A stretch of 64,000 nucleotides of DNA from BPGX01 sp035405785 (GTDB lineage: Bacteria; Bacteroidota; Bacteroidia; B-17B0; Aurantibacillaceae). Position 1 is the stretch's first letter. The number at the start of each line of letters is the position of its first letter. A program made the translations under genes and the position numbers. The stretch covers positions 1 to 64,000 of the forward strand of contig DAONJS010000001.1 of NCBI GenBank assembly GCA_035405785.1, given 5' to 3'. The notes under the pieces were generated by a model. The model worked only from the letters and a program-made list of their open reading frames with translations, was not told the origin of the DNA and searched no databases. Shown piece by piece: positions 61,336 to 64,000 of this stretch.

Positions 61336-62018
61336 TGAAGTTTTTGTATTTAATTATAGATCTGGCTACTATTTCAGTTCCTTTATTTTATAGCATTTTT
61401 GATAAGAAGTTCAATTTTATTAAACATTTCAAATCATTATCTTTTTCAATAATTATAACTGCTGTTTTATTTATTATTTGGGATATAATTTTTACAAAAT
61501 TAGGCATTTGGGGATTTAATGAAAAATATTTGTTAGGTATAAATTTCATTAATTTGCCTATTGAAGAAGTTCTCTTTTTTTATTGTATTCCTTATGCATC
61601 TATATTTACTCATGAAGTGTTAAAGTATTTTTTTCCAAGAATTGCCTTGTCCAAAAAAATTACAACATATCTTTCAGTTTTATTAATTACAGTTACATTA
61701 ATTATAGCAACTATACATTATGATAGTTACTATACTTTTTATAGTTTAATTATTTTTGCTTTATCAATTTTAATTGGTCTGCTATTTTTCAAAGAAGAGT
61801 TGTCAAAATTTTTAGTAACTTATCTTGTGGTATTATTGCCATTCTTTGTAGTAAATGGGATATTAACAGGCAGTTTTATTGAAGAACCTGTTGTTTGGTA
61901 TAATAATAATCACAACTTAAAAATAAGATTATTCACTATTCCTATTGAAGATGTTTTTTATGGTTTTTCAATGCTTTGGATGAGTGTGATGATTTTTCAA
62001 AAATTGAAAAGGGAATGA
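61335..62018 (+). CDS. crtYcd: Lycopene cyclase (fused heterodimer-type)
   Basis: A 227-residue membrane protein with about seven hydrophobic segments and two tandem lycopene-cyclase domains. Each has the PxE motif: LPIEEVLFFYCIPY in the first half and IPIEDVFYGFSMLW in the second. It makes the beta-ionone rings of beta-carotene. This is the fused CrtYc-CrtYd type, in contrast to the soluble flavoprotein CrtY. It is joined to its neighbours by 1- and 4-nt overlaps. Confidence 0.9.
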   Translation: MKFLYLIIDLATISVPLFYSIFDKKFNFIKHFKSLSFSIIITAVLFIIWDIIFTKLGIWGFNEKYLLGINFINLPIEEVLFFYCIPYASIFTHEVLKYFFPRIALSKKITTYLSVLLITVTLIIATIHYDSYYTFYSLIIFALSILIGLLFFKEELSKFLVTYLVVLLPFFVVNGILTGSFIEEPVVWYNNNHNLKIRLFTIPIEDVFYGFSMLWMSVMIFQKLKRE

Positions 62019-62509
62019 GTAACATAAAAATTACAAATAACGGCGGCGTTTATACTTTATATTCTGAACAAATAATTCATCAATCAATAGAAAAAGTTTG
62101 GGAATTTTTTTCTCGTCCTGAGAATTTACAACAAATGACACCTGATGATTTGAATTTTGAAATCATCTTTATGCCTAAAAGGTTATATGAAGGTATGTTT
62201 ATTACTTACAAAATTGAAATTTTTCCGCTCATTAAAACTAAATGGGTAACTGAAATAACGAAAATTGTTGATGAACACTACTTTATTGATGAACAAAGAG
62301 TAGGTCCTTATTCAATATGGCATCATGAGCATCATTTTCAAAAATTAAGTGACAATCAAGTAAAAATGATTGATATTGTTCACTTCAAAATTCCATTAGG
62401 CATTTTAGGAAAAATGGCTTATGTTGCATTTGTGAGAAAAAAATTACTACATATATTTCAATTTAGATACAATTTTGTAGAAAAATATTTCAATAATTAT
62501 TCAAAATAA
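62015..62509 (+). CDS. SRPBCC-fold ligand-binding/cyclase-like protein
   Basis: A 164-residue START-like (SRPBCC) protein with the beta-helix-grip pattern: IHQSIEKVWEFFSRPENLQQ at the start, KTKWVTEITKI, YFIDEQRVGPYSIWHHEHHF and a long C-terminal helix ending IFQFRYNFVEKYF. It binds a hydrophobic ligand by analogy with the family; carotenoid or isoprenoid is only a guess from position. ATG 62015 in ATGA overlap with the cyclase gene is chosen over the upstream TTG at 61976. Similar genes often neighbour photolyase genes in Bacteroidota. Confidence 0.82.
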   Translation: MSNIKITNNGGVYTLYSEQIIHQSIEKVWEFFSRPENLQQMTPDDLNFEIIFMPKRLYEGMFITYKIEIFPLIKTKWVTEITKIVDEHYFIDEQRVGPYSIWHHEHHFQKLSDNQVKMIDIVHFKIPLGILGKMAYVAFVRKKLLHIFQFRYNFVEKYFNNYSK

Positions 62510-62510
62510 T

Positions 62511-63791
62511 TTACTTTTGTAACCCCTTTTTATATACATCTAAAGCACGGTTTCTTGCAAATTTATGGTCAATAACAGGCTTGGGATAATCTAAAGTTGA
62601 TAATTCTGGAATCCAATTTCTTACATATTTTCCTTCTGGGTCAAATTTTTTGAGTTGTTCATCAGGATTAAATATTCTAAAATATGGAGCGGCGTCACAG
62701 CCAGTTCCTGCTGCCCATTGCCAGTTGCCATTATTTGAAGAAAGTTCGTAATCCAAAAGTTTTTCTGCAAAGTATTTTTCGCCCCATCGCCAGTCAATAA
62801 GCAAATCTTTTGTTAGAAAGGATGCACAAATCATTCTTACACGATTATGCATATAGCCCGTTTCATTTAATTCTCTCATTCCAGCATCTACCATTGGAAA
62901 GCCAGTTTTTCCTTGCTTCCATAGTTCAAAAAGTTTCTCATCATTTTCCCATTGGATATTGTTATATTCTTTTCTGAATGCACTATTCACAACATAAGGA
63001 AAATGATATAATATTTGCATAAAAAACTCTCGCCATATCAGTTCTGAAAGATAAGTGCTATTTGTTTTATGAGCAATATCTACAAGTTTACGAATGCTAA
63101 CAGTTCCGAATCTTAAATGTGGTCCTGCATAAGTAGTATGATTCAAGTAAGGAAAGTTTCTGTATTGATCATAGTTTTTTATAGCATCGTAGTTAATATC
63201 TTTTACTTTGATGTTAGAAGGTTTAAAACCTATTTCAGAAAGTTGAGGGAATTTATGGTTTGAATGAAATAAATTGTTAAGAAGTTTTTCAGACGGATAA
63301 AAAGATAATTTTTGATTTGTAAAAAGTTGTAACCATTTATTTTTGTAATGAGTAAATACAGTATAAGGTGATTTATTATTTTTTAGAACTTCATCTTTTG
63401 CAAATATTACTTGGTCTTTGAATGAATGAAAAGAAACACCTTTTTCATTTATTATTTCTTTAATTTGATTATCTCTTTTAATAGCGTATGGTTCATAATC
63501 TTCATTTGTAAAAACTGATTCTAAATCTGAATATTCATTTAATATTTTTCTAAAAACATTTTCTGGTTTGTCTAAATAAACTTTCAAAGATGAATTATAC
63601 TTCCTTAATTCTTTATCAATTTTTTGTAGATGTTGATATATGAAATAAACTCTTGCATCATCTTTTGGTAATTCTGAAAGAATATTTGTATCAAATATAA
63701 AAATAGGTTGGACATTGCTTTTTTGCAGAGCATAATAAAGTCCAGCATTATCTTCTAATCTTAAATCTCTTCTAAACCAAAATATATTCAT
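62511..63791 (-). CDS. phrB: Deoxyribodipyrimidine photolyase (CPD, class I-like)
   Basis: A 426-residue DNA photolyase/cryptochrome-family protein that repairs UV-induced pyrimidine dimers with blue light. The N-terminal antenna domain (MNIFWFRRDLRLEDNAGLYY) and the FAD domain with TGFPMVDAGMRELNETGYMH and ELSSNNGNWQWAAGTGCDAA are clear. Its stop is 1 nt from the stop of the convergent SRPBCC gene. It is second in a minus-strand pair after the epimerase (ATGA overlap). The light-repair role fits the carotenoid operon next to it. Confidence 0.93.
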   Translation of the reverse strand: MNIFWFRRDLRLEDNAGLYYALQKSNVQPIFIFDTNILSELPKDDARVYFIYQHLQKIDKELRKYNSSLKVYLDKPENVFRKILNEYSDLESVFTNEDYEPYAIKRDNQIKEIINEKGVSFHSFKDQVIFAKDEVLKNNKSPYTVFTHYKNKWLQLFTNQKLSFYPSEKLLNNLFHSNHKFPQLSEIGFKPSNIKVKDINYDAIKNYDQYRNFPYLNHTTYAGPHLRFGTVSIRKLVDIAHKTNSTYLSELIWREFFMQILYHFPYVVNSAFRKEYNNIQWENDEKLFELWKQGKTGFPMVDAGMRELNETGYMHNRVRMICASFLTKDLLIDWRWGEKYFAEKLLDYELSSNNGNWQWAAGTGCDAAPYFRIFNPDEQLKKFDPEGKYVRNWIPELSTLDYPKPVIDHKFARNRALDVYKKGLQK

Positions 63792-64000
63792 AAGAAATAA
63801 TTTATATCTGTAATTTTATATTCAAAACCAAGTTTTCTAATTTTTTCATTAGAAACTCTTGTGCCTTCTAAAAGCATAATACTTTTTTCGCCCAGAGAGA
63901 TATTTAATAAAAATGGAGGAACATTGAAATTGAAAAATGGCTTGAATTTTTTTGAAAAAATATCTGATAACTGGTTATAAGTAACTTGAGATTCCAAATT
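63788..64000 (-). CDS. TIGR01777 family NAD(P)-dependent epimerase, C-terminal part
   Basis: Cut by the window edge: only the last 70 or so residues are present, and the real start lies beyond position 64000. The end sequence FFNFNVPPFLLNISLGEKS and LLEGTRVSNEKIRKLGFEYK matches the DUF1731 tail of TIGR01777 epimerases. It overlaps phrB by 4 nt (ATGA), so the two are in one transcript. A similar gene order (epimerase, photolyase, SRPBCC) is often seen in Bacteroidota. Confidence 0.75.
   Translation of the reverse strand, partial: NLESQVTYNQLSDIFSKKFKPFFNFNVPPFLLNISLGEKSIMLLEGTRVSNEKIRKLGFEYKITDINYFL

Noticed and set aside
61976..62014. TTG start upstream of the SRPBCC gene
   Set aside because: The added 13 codons lie inside the cyclase gene; ATG 62015 in an ATGA overlap is the natural start and fits the operon pattern.

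Overview
The window comes from a Bacteroidota chromosome. Three lines of evidence support this. Gliding/type IX secretion (T9SS) parts are present: a PorU sortase, a PorP/SprF protein and two CHU_C-type sorting domains. The DNA is very AT-rich, and many genes have a TAnnTTTG -7 box, often with TTG/TTTG 16-22 nt upstream, in place of an E. coli-type promoter. Some families are typical of the phylum, such as the BT_3928-like protein, the long SecA with a zinc tail and the folK-deoxynucleoside kinase pair. A chitinophagal or sphingobacterial relative is likely, but species cannot be called from this window.

Layout. 0.07-2.8 kb: glycosyltransferase 9 and argS. 3.0-8.3 kb: lipB, then the phosphate system pstSCAB and phoU, with phoU split off by a block of dispersed repeats. 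8.3-10.2 kb: an EnvC-like LytM factor and a small exported protein. 10.5-13.5 kb: bioF-bioD-bioA. 13.6-21.6 kb: a DoxX/BT_3928 membrane protein, a lytic transglycosylase, secA, a cation/proton antiporter and a small lipoprotein. 21.8-27.9 kb: an ECF sigma factor with a membrane protein that joins an anti-sigma-like N-terminus to a trypsin-like protease, era, an amidohydrolase, a SprB-repeat surface protein and a Dph6-like ATPase. 28.3-31.3 kb: sppA with two unknown genes. 31.4-42.3 kb: a T9SS region (SprF, a 1588-residue repeat protein, PorU) interrupted by folK and a deoxynucleoside kinase. 42.7-54.5 kb: pheS, a MORN/vWA protein, a NUDIX hydrolase, a GH3-beta-lactamase fusion, holA, an aldehyde dehydrogenase, a sodium symporter, a DUF2490 protein and an orphan response regulator. 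54.6-56.6 kb: groES-groEL. 56.8-64.0 kb: a light-protection block with a DUF2141 protein, a MarR regulator, crtI-crtB-idi-crtZ-lycopene cyclase-SRPBCC in one overlapping operon, then convergent photolyase and a TIGR01777 epimerase cut by the window edge.

How the genes fit together. The carotenoid operon should convert IPP/DMAPP-derived GGPP to lycopene, beta-carotene and zeaxanthin. GGPP synthase and a ketolase are not in the window. The MarR gene and crtI share a 19-nt upstream sequence, and at crtI this lies in an 18-bp palindrome, so it is a good candidate operator. SprF and PorU serve the same export route as the two CHU_C-tailed proteins.

Intergenic DNA carries at least four families of short palindromic or dispersed repeats. 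I see no tRNA, rRNA, CRISPR, prophage or transposase gene. No clearly new multi-gene system stands out. The most unusual items are the sigma/anti-sigma-protease pair, the vWA-MORN protein, the SppA-linked unknown pair and the candidate MarR operator.
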